A stretch of DNA of 64,000 nucleotides from Phlebopus portentosus. Taxonomy: Eukaryota; Basidiomycota; Agaricomycetes; Boletales; Boletinellaceae. The translations under genes and the position numbers were made by a program. Within the stretch, counting starts at the first letter, position 1; every line of letters starts with the position of its first letter. The notes beneath the pieces were generated by a model. That model was not told the DNA's origin and ran no database searches. It saw nothing but the letters and a program-made list of their open reading frames with translations. Shown one piece after another: positions 46,868 to 56,886 of the stretch. The stretch lies in contig JAYXKI010000008.1 in NCBI GenBank assembly GCA_037892935.1, positions 1,240,001-1,304,000 of the forward strand. Reading direction: 5' to 3'.

Positions 46868-48186
46868 TCAACACACATTCAGTGGAATGACGTTTGCTCC
46901 GTCCCTCGGAGTAGACGACGGATGCGCATAGCGAATGCCTATAAATCCTGTTTGATTGCTGAGAGATCCTTGAAGACTTGATCGAGCATTTAATCTAGAC
47001 GCCTATCAGTATCGATGGAACAAGATCAAACCATGAATAACGAACGAAGCGAGCACGCAATTAAAATAGACTAAATGGCTGTCATGTTAATGATTGAAAT
47101 GTGGTTTGAGAATAGAAAAAACCAACGCTTCGGAATGACTGGATCAACAAGCAGAGAGACGGTGGTATTGGGGATCGCTAAAAGGCCAATGATCGCTATG
47201 ATCCACATAACCTCAGTGACTAAACCGGATCCGATGGTGTATGCGATAAGTCGATTTAAGACGGAGTCTGTTCTTTCGAATCCAGAGCGTCCTCTCCGCA
47301 GCAACCAAATCAATGTGCAAGAAATACCCAGATCCATGACGGCCGAGATGCAGTTAAACGCAAGGGCGGTCTTGTTGACTCCGACAATCTCAGCCAGCGA
47401 GATCGATTTGTGGATTTGACCGTAATATACAACGGTGGCCGTGAATTGCGCCAAGACAGCAGCACCGAGCAGTCCCGTTAATATGAAGTTCTTGTTGCTT
47501 ACTTGAAGAACGTGAGAAGAAAGGTCAAAAGAGGAAAAGAGTTGCGCGCATCACCTACAGTACCAAACGCGACGCACAAAAACTACCTGCACCATCGCAT
47601 CAATGGTAGCAGCGAGAATGACCGTATTGACTAAATCTCTGTAGAGGGTTCACTGTGAGCCGCAGACTTCTGGAAGAAATGTGCGTGCCTGGATAAGATG
47701 CCTAGGAAAGCTAGATTCCCAAAGTTTCGGACAAACAAAATGTAGAGGTATTTCATGATGAGAGCTTGATGTACAGTGTCCAGAATCCATATCACGAAGA
47801 CGTATGCCTTCAACCAGGGAAGTTCAGTTTTCCAAAATTTCTAAGTACGATGCGGTGTTAGATGTAAATGGATCAAGCGACCTCAACGTTTTGGAAACTT
47901 ACTTCATAGTATAGGTACAGTTGGAGGCATCCCACAGCCCACAGACTAGGTCGCGTTCAGCGTGGACAAGTTTTGGTTGCCAGAACAATGACTTACGCTA
48001 ATGCAAAGCTGGAGGATAGTCTTGAGTCTCGGGGAATAATTGTCAGTCGTGGCGGAGGACGTACCTCCCCGTGATAAAGAATACACCAATCTAAATCAAC
48101 TGTCAATTCAGTGATCGAAAGTGTTTATGTCTGATTCGCACCGATCCGTCCAGCTCTAATCCGGGTGAACTGGAAGCAAGTGACAT
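46868..48186 (-). CDS. DUF6534 membrane protein, copy L (inverted)
   Basis: The first of three minus-strand members. Exon 1 ends at 48186 and reads MSLASSSPGLELDGS. The 26-nt exon (48065-48090) gives IGVFFITG. The microexon is 47997-48008, followed by LWAVGCLQLYLYYE and KFWKTELPWLKAYVFVIWIL. The intron after GILS is GC-AG (AG|GCACGC ... CTACAG). After it, RDLVNTVILAATIDAMVQVV ends in VRRVWY. The next exon has SNKNFILTGLLGAAVLAQF. Its core is unusual: MDLGISCTLIWLLRRGRSGF instead of TDTFLAxxLIWLLxKARSG. SVLNRLIAYTIGSG follows. The tail LNARSSLQGSLSNQTGF runs straight to a stop at 46868, so the C-terminal acidic exon of the plus-strand copies is missing. The gene appears intact but diverged. 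Confidence 0.83.
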
Positions 48187-48830
48187 CCTGTATGGACAGG
48201 ATTCACTTCAGAACCTTGCAATGAGACTGGCACTGTGAATACGTTATCGAAGATGAAGATAGGTTCGCTGGCGAAGAGCATTCGTTGCCCAGCTAAATAT
48301 GTCGCAGGAGAGGCGGGCGCATCAGTCCGAACAGCTTTCGTGAGATTTCGATCATGATGCAACCATTACCAAAAGCCAAACATCAGATACGTAGTCAACG
48401 CTGTCAGATGGTTGCAAAGCTCCCGGCCAGGATAACGCAACGCAAATCACGCTGAAATCCACAGACTTACACGACTCTCCTCGTTATGTAATACTCTGAG
48501 GGCTGGATACTTATGTGCCAAGAGACAATCAGGCAGAGATCGAACAACTCTACCACCCAGAATCATTACTATTGCATCTCTTCATCGGATGAATCACTCT
48601 GCAGTACTGACTTCCGGTCTTAAATTGGTAGCCCATGCGAGAGTTTTTCGGGAAGATTTCTACCAGCGCTTTGCTCAAACAGCATATCATCTCAACGAGC
48701 TCCGCAATCAGAACCATTCTTTGTATCAGACACACGGCCTATTTTCCTGAAGAATAATAACGAATAGGAAGCCGTCACTTCTTCCCATCCAGGGTCCGAC
48801 ATCCTTCCCGAGATTAAACAGGAGAGGAGG
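48187..48830. other. Spacer between DUF6534 genes L and M
   Basis: Upstream DNA of gene L and downstream DNA of gene M. No further gene is recognised. Confidence 0.4.
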
Positions 48831-50241
48831 TCACGGTGTCAGAACCTGAGCCATCCCTATCGAATTTCTGTAGAGGAAGAAGTTCACTGCACTGACAAAA
48901 CTGTGCATAGGATTAAACGATACCTTTTCTCCATCGACATTCAGCTCATCCATGGCTCCGTTCGTACGAGAGACATGTGTATTGAATCGTATACTCACGT
49001 CTGCTTCGACATTCTCGAGCTCCTTCCGGTGATTCGCTCGTTCATTCAATCTGATTCAAAAGGGCGTCAGTCTCATGCATAGGAAAGGAAAGTATTTGAC
49101 AGACGAAGCGAGCATGCAATTGAAATACACTACGGAGTGACACGTCAGTAATGAGCCAGGTTGATGAAGGATCTGACCTCACATTTTGGGAAGACGAGGT
49201 CGACGAGGACGTAGATGAAAGAGTCGGGTTTTACTTCAGTTCCGATCAGGGCAACGACCGCCCAAAGACTAGTCACCAGACCTGTGCTGATAGTATAGAT
49301 GACAAGACGCTTCACAACCGTGTCTGTCTTCTTCATACCCGAACGGAGTTTCCACAACAAGAAGATGAGCACGACTGCGATGAATGTATCAGTGAAAAGG
49401 ACGACGACGTTCAAAGCGCGCTCAGTGTTGAGGATGCCGGGCAACTGTGCAAAACTGGTAAGATTGTACATCTGACCAAAATAGGCTACGTTGAGAGCGA
49501 GCTGAGCGAGGGCCGCAATGGACAGGGCACCGGTTAGTTTGAGATTTCGCTGGCTTACTGAATAACCGAATGTAAATCTCAGAAATAAACCGAGATACTC
49601 TGACGAAGCTACTCACGATACCAAGCACGAATGATGAAGATTGACTGGACCATAGCATCGGTAATCCCGGTAAGCAAGGCCACAAAAAGGAGTAACCTAA
49701 AATCAGAAATGAGTCATCTTCACGAACCCAAGCTTGGATAAAAGCGTGCTTTTGTGGATATGCGAGATACAACAGATTACCAAACTCTTTCACGAAGTAC
49801 ATATACAGTGAGTCAACAAGGATGACTTGGTGCGCTGTGTCGATTGCCCATATCGCAAAGATATACATGGTGAGCCAGCGTTTGTCGGTTTTTGCGAATT
49901 TCTGAATATCATGACGTGTCAAAACATCGTCCTCCAAGAACAAGCCTGAATACTGACGTCGTAATATTGGTACAGCTGAAGACAGCCTACACCCCATAGT
50001 CTAGAAGAAAGATGAGTCCATGTAAAGACTCTGTTGAAAAGCTTACGCTGTCGAAAAACTAGAATGTTGAGGACGTCAGTACTCCTCCCATAGTCACAGT
50101 GAGAAACGGACGAACATCCCAGCAAGAAACAGACATCCAAACTGCGCAGATTCGAGTCAGTTCAGTAGATAGAAACTGAGGTCACTATGGACGTACTGTA
50201 CTATCCAGAGCTGGTAGGGTAAAAGCACGAGCAAGCACCAT
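48831..50241 (-). CDS. DUF6534 membrane protein, copy M (inverted)
   Basis: Exon 1 is MVLARAFTLPALDST, starting at 50241, again 15 codons. FGCLFLAG follows, then the microexon at 50047-50058, LWGVGCLQLYQYYD and KFAKTDKRWLTMYIFAIWAI. The intron after YLAYPQ is GC-AG (AA|GCACGC ... TTTTAG), at the same place as the GC-AG intron of gene L. KLLLFVALLTGITDAMVQSI leads to IIRAWY. The next exon reads SQRNLKLTGALSIAALAQLAL and carries TDTFIAVVLIFLLWKLRSGM and TVVKRLVIYTISTGLVTSLW. The tail exon is LNERANHRKELENVEAD. Whether the frame then reads on to the stop at 48831 or is spliced at GTGAGT is uncertain, so the 3' end is approximate. No frame break was found in the membrane domain. Confidence 0.8.
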
Positions 50242-51263
50242 GTCGGGAGGCTAAATGTAAGGTGTCTCCTTGAGAAAAGGCGCTGGCTTGAATGGAGGGC
50301 TTGGGGAGTCAAAAGTTGTTCACAGAACGTCCTGGCCATCTTCGATTAAATATGCAAGGCGGCCAATCTCCCGAGAGCTCCAGACCAGCGAAGCCCTTTA
50401 CTTGACAGATGTCATGAGGGGGATCTCGGAAACAGGTCCATTGAAGGAATTCGATCCACCTATTCTTCCAGAAGAGAGCTACACCATTCGCAAATCACTA
50501 GGCTTCTCGACGATGGGATCCACGGAAGCGATTTTGGCAAAGCCAGACGCACATCATGCAAACTGATTGGATTGGAAAATCCCTAGCTTGACGTTCAAAG
50601 TTAAGATGCGTCGGTGGTGGCTGGGAAGCTTAAGACGGAAAAAAGATGTTTACACGGTCTCCTGATGTGCTGACACACCCTCACTTGGTAAGCAATTCAA
50701 AAGATAGAATTTTGTAAGCATTCTGCGGCGCAGACGTTGATTGCGGGCATCCAGACGAATTTAAGAGGTTATTGTTATTCCCGGTCGCTGGGTACTGTTC
50801 GGTAGCTTTAACATGACACCATTATCGTCCGTCGTCTTTGGTGACGCCATTTACTCGGCAGACATGCATTCTGACATTATTTTTGACTCAGATCAGAATT
50901 GTATCAATGGAAATCCTGTCTTGACCGATTCTTGAGAGATCCTTGCCAAATCTTCGAACGGTTATTTCTAAATTTCTCGGGCTTCTGAGGACAGTCCGAC
51001 CAGCATAATGATGGAGATCCGACCGTCAACCGATGATACGCATTCGGACGGAACCTTGCCATAGTACTGAACAAGGTAATAGATGTACTGTAAATCACTC
51101 GTTATATCGTTACGTGGCCTCGAAGTATTCGTGGAAGATCATAACTGCAAGAGTAACGCCACACTAAACCGTACCCTCTGTGCCAGAATGTCAGTTACGT
51201 CTTTTTCATTGCTCAAGGGAGCGGGATTCCGAATCTCTGGTCCCGATTTCCGTAGGATCCGTT
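50242..51263. other. Spacer between DUF6534 genes M and N
   Basis: No recognisable gene. An open frame at 50270-50566 lies at the 5' end of gene M on the other strand and has no domain that I can name. Confidence 0.4.
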
Positions 51264-52802
51264 TCAGTATAGACGCTGTTTCTCTGTTCGACATGAAATA
51301 AACGGCTTCTATGACTGACGAGTAAGAAGCCCTTACCCTTTGCTGACCAGGCTCCGGATGAATATCAGTGTCAATGTCAATGTCAATCTGGTATTCGATC
51401 GCTCTTGGACTCGGAAGAGAACCCTTAAATTGGTATGGTTTGGCAACGCCTCTTGAATAATCATGAGACGACAGAACTTACTACTTGTGAGTTCTCCGCC
51501 ATCACTGGGTGGGAAGCTTCGATGGCCGGGGGATCAGTAAAATGGATGCTCGTGCATCCCGCGTCTCCCTCAAGTCTCTTCCGAAGACCGACTCGAGCGT
51601 TCAGACTAGAAGTCATGTTCAATGATCAAGAATGTCAAACAGGGAAAAGGGTATAAAAACGGACGAAGCTAGCAGACAGTTCAAGTATACTAAGGAAAAA
51701 AAAACTTTAGTGGATTATCCGGGACAATGACTGAAATGACTCACACTTAGGGAGAATGAGATCAGAGAACATGTAAATCAAGGATTCTGGTAATAATTCT
51801 GAACCGATAAAGGCCGCCACTCCTACTACGCCAGTGACTAATCCCGTACCGACCGAGTATAAGATAAGGCGATTGAGGACAGAATCTGTTCTCTTCAATC
51901 CCAAGCCGCGCTTCCACAATATGTACACCAGCACTACAGCTATAAACGTGTCTGTGATGACCCATACAGCATTCATGGCTCGTTCCGTACGGACGGTAGC
52001 AGAAAGCTGCGGTACGTATCTGAAGCCAGCAGCTTGGCCAGCGTAGGCCAATGTAACGCCAAGTTGGCCTAGAACGGCAATGATTAGAGCTCCGGTTAGT
52101 ATGCGATTTTCGTTGCTTACTGCGAAACAATAAAGCTCAGAAACACGCAAGAAGGAAGTTATCTTGCTAGGCTCACATTTCCATGCGCGTAAGACGAATA
52201 CGCATTGAACCATAGCATCAATAACTGCTGCACCCATTCCCATGTAAATGATCACTCTGAGCAAGCGTCAGGTCATCTTTCGAGATTAACAGTTGAGAGC
52301 GCATACTTATCGATGTGTACGAGATACAGGATGTTCCCGTAGTTGGAGATGAAGTACTTGTACATCGACTCGATAAAAAATCCTTGATGAAGTGTATCCA
52401 GAATCCAGATAGCTGAGGTATACGGCTTTATCCAACGTTTGTCTTTGTCGACCCTTGAGTTCTAGACGCTATTGTAAGTATAGCTCTATAACTCAGGTTC
52501 GTAAATTTCACCTCATAGTAATAGTATAGCTGGATGCATCCCATCCCCCATAGACTTGTGAAGGACAAAGTCTCAAATCAGTATGTGACGAGGTACTGAA
52601 GAGCTAAGCAGATTCATACCACGTTGAAAAGCTAAAGATGTTGGTTAGTCCGGGATATCGATGAACATGGAACATACATACATTCCTGCTAGAAAAAAGA
52701 CGCCTAGCTAACACATCCTATGAGATCTTATCGCGTGTATAGCAGAGAGAAAAATAGACTCACTGTGTTATCCAAGGAGAATAGAGAGCTAAACGTTGCC
52801 AT
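51264..52802 (-). CDS. DUF6534 membrane protein, copy N (inverted)
   Basis: Exon 1, MATFSSLFSLDNT, starts at 52802. LGVFFLAG (26-nt exon) and the microexon at 52620-52631 come next, then LWGMGCIQLYYYYE, and VDKDKRWIKPYTSAIWILD. The next part gives VIIYMGMGAAVIDAMVQCVF and VLRAWK. The long exon reads SNENRILTGALIIAVLGQLG and TDTFIAVVLVYILWKRGLG, then SVLNRLILYSVGTGLVTG. The tail is LNARVGLRKRLEGDAGCTSI. Further exons appear to encode PSPRAIEYQIDIDIDTDI, which matches the AIECRINIDVETGT module of the plus-strand copies. The stop is taken at 51264 after a GTAAGG...CATAG intron, but the last two exons are approximate. A tandem GTCAAT hexamer (three units, about 51371-51388) creates the Ile-Asp repeats. 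Confidence 0.82.
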
Positions 52803-53738
52803 TCCGTTCACCTTTTGCCTGAAAGATGTATCTAAGGACGGAATGAACTGGGTCTGGCTTGGACATGAATTGACTTCAGGAAGCTCTCTTTTATTTCTCG
52901 ACTCTCCATCGCATTTGTCAGATTCTCGCCAGCTGTGCAGAATGAAGCAAAAGGAGCGAAATATTCGTACAGAAACGAGGAGGAGAACAAGCAAGGTCGT
53001 CATGTGGCCGGTTGCCGTGCGACAGAGCTTGAACTCGGACATCTAGGAGGACAAAAATGGGTGCTCTATTCTCCCGACACTCCCGGTCCATGTGGAGGGA
53101 TCTGTAAACCGCAGTTAGGTAGATCGTTCCGAAAAGAAAGCCTGATAGATAATTTTGGCGCCTTATTGACTTACAGCATGCCGCCTTGTCCAATAAAAGA
53201 CCTATTTTTTCGGAAAAGCAGGTCATTTTTAAGGTAATTATCATCAAAGAAAGCCACAAAACTGTCAGAATCTATAATAGGACCCTAGGATATACTTCAG
53301 GTCACCGATGCACGCACGACTTTGTTTTGACGGACCAAACCGATGAGTCGAGTTACAAGAGCCCAGGAGCCATGATTTTGTTTCGGCTTTCGATTTTTTT
53401 GCAAGTTTTCAGAGTAGTGTTCTATTAAGAAATCCAGAGATCAGGTCATCGCTTTGGCTCGAACAGGAGTTCTGAGCTCAGTATTTGGCGCCTTCGCAAT
53501 TGACTTGCTATCTCAATGACTCGCACACGAGGCATATAAGTTGGCGCAGCTTCAAACTGATGCAAGAAATACCAGTGGATAGAGGGATGTACTTTGAGGC
53601 TCAGGCTCTCGAGAGATACAAATGAGAAACCAACAGATAGTTACGTAATGCAGTCTCACGGTTTCAGTATGGGAATTTATTGCCCGACATAAATAACTCG
53701 CAATGTATCAAAAGCCACTTCCGTCAGATCTTCACTTA
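52803..53738. other. Region between DUF6534 gene N and the P450 gene
   Basis: No supported gene. Open frames at 52720-53046 and 52935-53237 overlap the gene N promoter and lack recognisable domains. Confidence 0.4.
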
Positions 53739-56048
53739 TTACCACGACCAACTGCTAAATTTGCTCTGTACGGCATCATATTCAGTCTTGATCGTCTCAA
53801 TGACTTTTTCACTTCGCGGGATCAGGCGGCAATCAAAGCTAACCGGCTTCGAGTTGAAACCATCCGTGTAGTCCATCGAATCAGGAATGATTTCCTTCCC
53901 ATTTTTATCGAGAGCCGGGAGGATGTCAAATGCCCAGAGCAATCGAGCTATGTTGACAAATACTGAATTGCGCGCGAGATGCATGCCGGGACAAATGCGC
54001 CGACCAAATCCTAGAATAACTTGGTCAATCCTGGAGCAGTTCCGTGATGTCTGGGATGTAAGTACCGAAAGGAAGTTCGAAGTTGGCCAGGCGAGGGTCC
54101 TTGGAGTTAATGAAGCGCTCCGGTTCAAAATTGTCTGGTTCGGGGAACATCACCGGGTCGCGCATAATACCCCTGGTACACCGAGATGAATTGTGTCCTC
54201 AGCGCCTTGGTGAAACATGAAAAGATTCATACCAAAGATTCGCGAAAACAGTAGAGCCCTTCGGAATGAACATATCGTTGTACACGTCATCGGCCGTGCT
54301 CGCGTGAGGTGTGCCTCCCAACACTGCGACTGGCCGCCATCGCAGCGCCTCGTTCACTACCGCAATAATGTACGGGAGGCTATCGTAGTCCTCGTACTCG
54401 GGCATACGATCTGCACTAAGTACTGAATCGATTTCCGCTTGTGCCTTCCGCATAACTCCAGGGAAATGTAGCATGGCAACTATTAAACTGTCAGACACCT
54501 TAGTCAAGCGAGTTGAAACGTGACATACGGATGAAACTCATGATCGTCCCGGCAGTCTAAAGACCTAAGTCAGCGATGATAGATGGCAGCAAAGCTTACG
54601 AATGTGCGGGACGTATACCGTCTCGATCCCAGCTCCGAATGGTGTGGACATTGAATAAGCCAGGAAAAGATCTCCCATGTCGATTTTCAGTTGGTTTTGG
54701 AGCGCCTCAACGGTGAGGCAATCGGGAACAGTCCCTTCTTTCATGCGTTGCTTGACGTCCGCAACAAGGTGGTTGAGCAACCTTATGTCGCGTTCCTTCT
54801 GAGCTTCCGGCTCCCGCCGAAACCATTGAAGACATTTCTGTCAAAATCAATCCAGCAAAAGTCATCTGAGGCGAATGCACGGCTTACAGGCAATTTGAGT
54901 AACCATGGCCATGACTCGACGATATATTTACCGGGGATACTAAATCGACACGATCAATCATGAATGAAATACCAAAGCATCGCACTCACTTCACACTATA
55001 TGGAGGAGGAGAGAGACACCATCATCAGCAGAGGACAGTTTATAAACTCCAATGTCCATACCTCGTAAGATCTGCGGAAAGTGGTCAACAAAAAGTTCAT
55101 ACTTAGGAGAAGGTCTCTTACAATCCATCGACTTCTCATTCTCAGCAACTATCCACTCATCGACACTCTCCACTCGTCTCCCATACGTCACAGAAGTAAC
55201 AACAGATGCAGCGTATCTATTCTCATAAGAGTTATCCGTCTTTCGAAGGGCGTTCGGATACGTACCTCTGGATGTGCCTTTCGTACTCCTTAGGATTCTC
55301 GACTATTTGCTGCATGGTAACCTTAGATTCGAGGCTTTGTATAACTCTATACTTCTGAGCCTGACGGAAGTGAAACCCAGTGTGAAGAATCTATGTATTC
55401 GGGGCCAGGCATTAACTCAACTGGAAGCCTTGAGAAGAAAGTAAGATCACTACCTTTCGCCACTTTCTCCATTCTTCGTTGTTCGGAAGCATGAGACCTC
55501 GCATATTGTCTGATAAAATTTCACCACTGAAAGAGCGAATAGTCAGTGAGGTATAACCCGCAATGAGAGATGAGTCAGCACTCACGACATTATGAAACGA
55601 GGCCTGCTTGAGTACTTGTCGGATCGTTTCTCTAACAGATCCCATGCGGCATGTGCAGTTCCAAGCACTAAAGAGATACACCAAGTAAAACTGAGAAACG
55701 AAAACGCCATGTGCCGCTTGTCTCACCGATGATAGATGTGCTACCGAAAAACAGGGATATAACCGGACCTATTACACCAGACGCTAAGAAACATGAAACC
55801 GCAGTCCAGCATGATTTTGGCTCACCGTATATCTTATTAAGCTGCTCAAATTTGCGCCACGGTTTCCTAGCAGGCATCTGATGACGGTTGCCGATAAATG
55901 GAACACCAGGTGGGCCTGGTGGCATTTTACGCCGAAGCGTAACACTCTTCAAAGCATACGTTACAATCACGATACATAGAAAACCAACGGAAAGAAAGCC
56001 AAATTCATTTTCCCATCTCCAAGACGAGAGCAATTCGCTTAGAGCCAT
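53739..56048 (-). CDS. Cytochrome P450 monooxygenase
   Basis: A microsomal haem-thiolate monooxygenase; the substrate cannot be inferred. The start at 56048 (MALSELLSSWRWE) is chosen over an in-frame ATG at 56129 because it directly precedes the membrane anchor GFLSVGFLCIVIVTYAL. The Pro-rich hinge MPPGPPGVPFIGN follows. Later exons give GPVISLFFGSTSII, then VLGTAHAAWDLLEKRSDKYS. A helix-K segment reads VVNEALRWRPVAVLGGTPH (ExxR present). RDPVMFPEPDNFEPERFINS precedes the haem loop. The Cys motif FGFGRRICPGMHLARNSVF is complete only after splicing the intron at GTACTT...TTCTAG. The C-terminus ends at 53739. It is divergently placed with the large ATPase gene at 56887, with a MITE between them. 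It has the usual P450 length and no visible defect, although some middle exons were not traced base by base. Confidence 0.88.
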
Positions 56049-56523
56049 GGGAGGGAAAACTGCAGGTTGCGTTACGCCGTGAGCCCACAGGCCCTGGTTG
56101 AAGGACAGATCAGAAAGAATAAAAGGCATTTATATCACGAAAGAAACGCGGAGTAATTATTCAAGCGATCGCATCTCCGGTCGGTGTAATGCACGAAGGC
56201 CCGTGATCATTGCGCTTCTTTGGTTAGAAGTAGAACACAGGAACAAGCAGTCCTTGATCACCTGGCCCACCAATCGCCCACGAGTCGTTTGCCATTTGAA
56301 CGTGGCTTCATCGTAGACAGAGTTTTGAAAGGCTCTCTCGCCGCTACAATTCCGTAAGGCATGAAATTTCTGTGGCACTCATGGCAGGATGGAAATTGCA
56401 ATTCGTCCGTCCTCAATCATAAATAGTGTGCGGGGGAGTGTACATGTGGTGTGGTAATGTATTTGTCAGCACTCTCTTATCACGTGCGCGAAACGCGTTG
56501 ACACCGCCGAGGCGATGACATTG

Positions 56524-56836
56524 CACTACGGGCAATTTAGTATTTTACATCGGATGATAAATGGATTGATATGTAATTTGATATTTTCAATATCATTCAA
56601 TATCATTATGCATATCCTCATTAGGGATATTTTGAATATCATCGAAGTATTTAGAATATCATCAAAGCAGATATTCTGATTGACCAATCGGGATAATTTT
56701 TAGGGATATCTGCTTCGATGATATTCTAAATATCCCTAATGAGGATATGCATAATGATATTGAATGATATTGAAAATATCAAATTACATATCAATCCATT
56801 TATCATCCGATGTAAAATACTAAATTGCCCGTAGTG
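56524..56836. mobile_element. CACTA-type fold-back MITE (313 bp)
   Basis: The element begins CACTACGGGCAATTTAGTAT and ends with its exact inverse, closing ...CCCGTAGTG. The two arms are inverted repeats of well over 100 bp each, so the whole element can fold into one long hairpin. It is flanked by a 3-bp duplication TTG (56521-56523 and 56837-56839). CACTA ends with 3-bp target duplications are hallmarks of the CACTA (EnSpm/CMC) superfamily. It is very AT-rich, repeats the motif ATATCAT, and codes for nothing. It lies in the shared promoter of the P450 and DUF3684 genes, ending only 50 bp before the latter's start codon. Confidence 0.9.
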
Positions 56837-56886
56837 TTGGCCGCCGCGTCACCTTCAGCTATAACGACGACCTCTGCTTATCTTCT

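Noticed and set aside
50270..50566. 98-codon plus-strand open frame near gene M
   Set aside because: It lies across the 5' flank of gene M on the opposite strand, with no recognisable domain or splice context.
56049..56129. Upstream ATG extending the P450 by 27 residues
   Set aside because: The extension is not needed: the downstream Met directly precedes the membrane anchor at the spacing usual for microsomal P450s.
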